Shown piece by piece: positions 6,961-7,132 of a stretch of 7,132 bases of DNA. A model generated the notes under the pieces. It had not been told where the DNA came from. It was given only the letters and a program-made list of their open reading frames with translations, and made no database searches. Both the position numbers and the translations under genes were made by a program. The DNA lies in the NCBI GenBank assembly GCA_025922795.1, contig JAICHC010000138.1, positions 1 to 7,132 of the forward strand, written 5' to 3'. The stretch's first letter is position 1; every line of letters begins with the position of its first letter. Source of the stretch: Candidatus Binatia bacterium. GTDB lineage: Bacteria > Desulfobacterota_B > Binatia > UBA9968.

Positions 6961-7132
6961 TCAAGGGGCAGGTCCACGGGCGATGATCTGGTGCAGTTGG
7001 CCGACGGCTTTCTTGACCCCTTCCTGGGTCAGCTGTTCGGCGCTGAGCCAGCGCACGCCCCGTTGGCTAATATCGCCGAGCGCAAAGATATTCTCGCTCA
7101 GCGATTGCTGCGTTTCATCAAAGCGCGCTGAC
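6961..7132 (-). CDS. C-terminal end of a probable FAD/NAD(P)-dependent oxidoreductase (partial)
   Basis: Only the last 56 residues lie in the window; the gene enters from the right edge. The fragment contains FDETQQSLSENIFALGDISQRG. NIFALGD resembles the conserved C-terminal FAD-binding string of two-dinucleotide-fold flavoproteins (typically a phrase like T-x-x-P-x-I-[FY]-A-x-G-D), where the aspartate contacts the FAD ribityl chain. The tail then runs as a helix (EGVKKAVGQLHQIIARG), as is usual in that family, where a helix after the motif packs near the flavin. The stop TGA at 6961-6963 is one base from the stop of the plus-strand membrane-protein gene, so the two genes converge. The call rests on one short motif. 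The reading frame itself is convincing because its composition is protein-like and the plus strand here gives only an arginine- and serine-rich frame. Confidence 0.5.
   Translation of the reverse strand, partial: SARFDETQQSLSENIFALGDISQRGVRWLSAEQLTQEGVKKAVGQLHQIIARGPAP

Noticed and set aside
6739..7131. Plus-strand open frame running to the right edge
   Set aside because: It overlaps the end of the membrane-protein gene in another frame, is rich in Ser/Arg/Pro, and conflicts with the better minus-strand frame at 6961-7132.

Overview
The window is GC-rich bacterial chromosome with tightly packed genes. It contains no mobile element, CRISPR array or RNA gene that I can recognise. The left half (1-4233, minus strand) is an iron-sulfur cluster assembly operon. 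In transcription order it reads Rrf2-family regulator, sufC, sufD, sufS, sufU, and sufU runs off the left edge. The gaps are short: 21, 38 and 7 nt, then a 1-nt overlap (TGATG) between sufS and sufU. This is the Bacillus-type order sufC-D-S-U(-B), so sufB, which is absent here, would be expected just beyond position 1. SufC and SufD belong to the SufBC2D scaffold/ATPase, SufS takes sulfur from cysteine, and SufU accepts it. The Rrf2 protein carries four clustered cysteines and probably senses Fe-S status and controls the operon, itself included, from a near-consensus promoter at 4248-4277.

The right half (4331-6959) reads on the plus strand. A 97-nt divergent region separates the suf regulator from def (peptide deformylase). 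Next comes cofH, the tyrosine-using half of FO synthase, which makes the deazaflavin chromophore of cofactor F420. Upstream of cofH lies a perfect 6-bp inverted repeat, inside the spacer of a possible promoter whose start point would fall at the cofH start codon. An unrecognised two-helix membrane protein (6327-6959) follows. It converges, with a 1-bp gap, on the C-terminal end of a minus-strand gene (6961-7132) that ends like an FAD/NAD(P)-dependent oxidoreductase.

Organism: a bacterium able to make, or once able to make, F420, with a SufU-type rather than SufE-type system. This mix of a GC-rich genome, an Rrf2-led suf operon of Gram-positive order and a stand-alone CofH would fit an uncultured lineage such as Tectomicrobia, Rokubacteria, Binatota or Chloroflexi. 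That placement is a guess; the sequence alone does not settle the phylum. The functional links are iron-sulfur supply on the left and a radical-SAM [4Fe-4S] enzyme (CofH) and a metal-dependent hydrolase (deformylase) on the right. Physical adjacency does not prove shared regulation.

Nothing I see demands a wholly new system. The points most worth a second look are the missing sufB, the unusual cysteine pattern of the regulator, the palindrome in front of cofH, the cofH C-terminal extension without an adjacent cofG, and the unidentified membrane protein.
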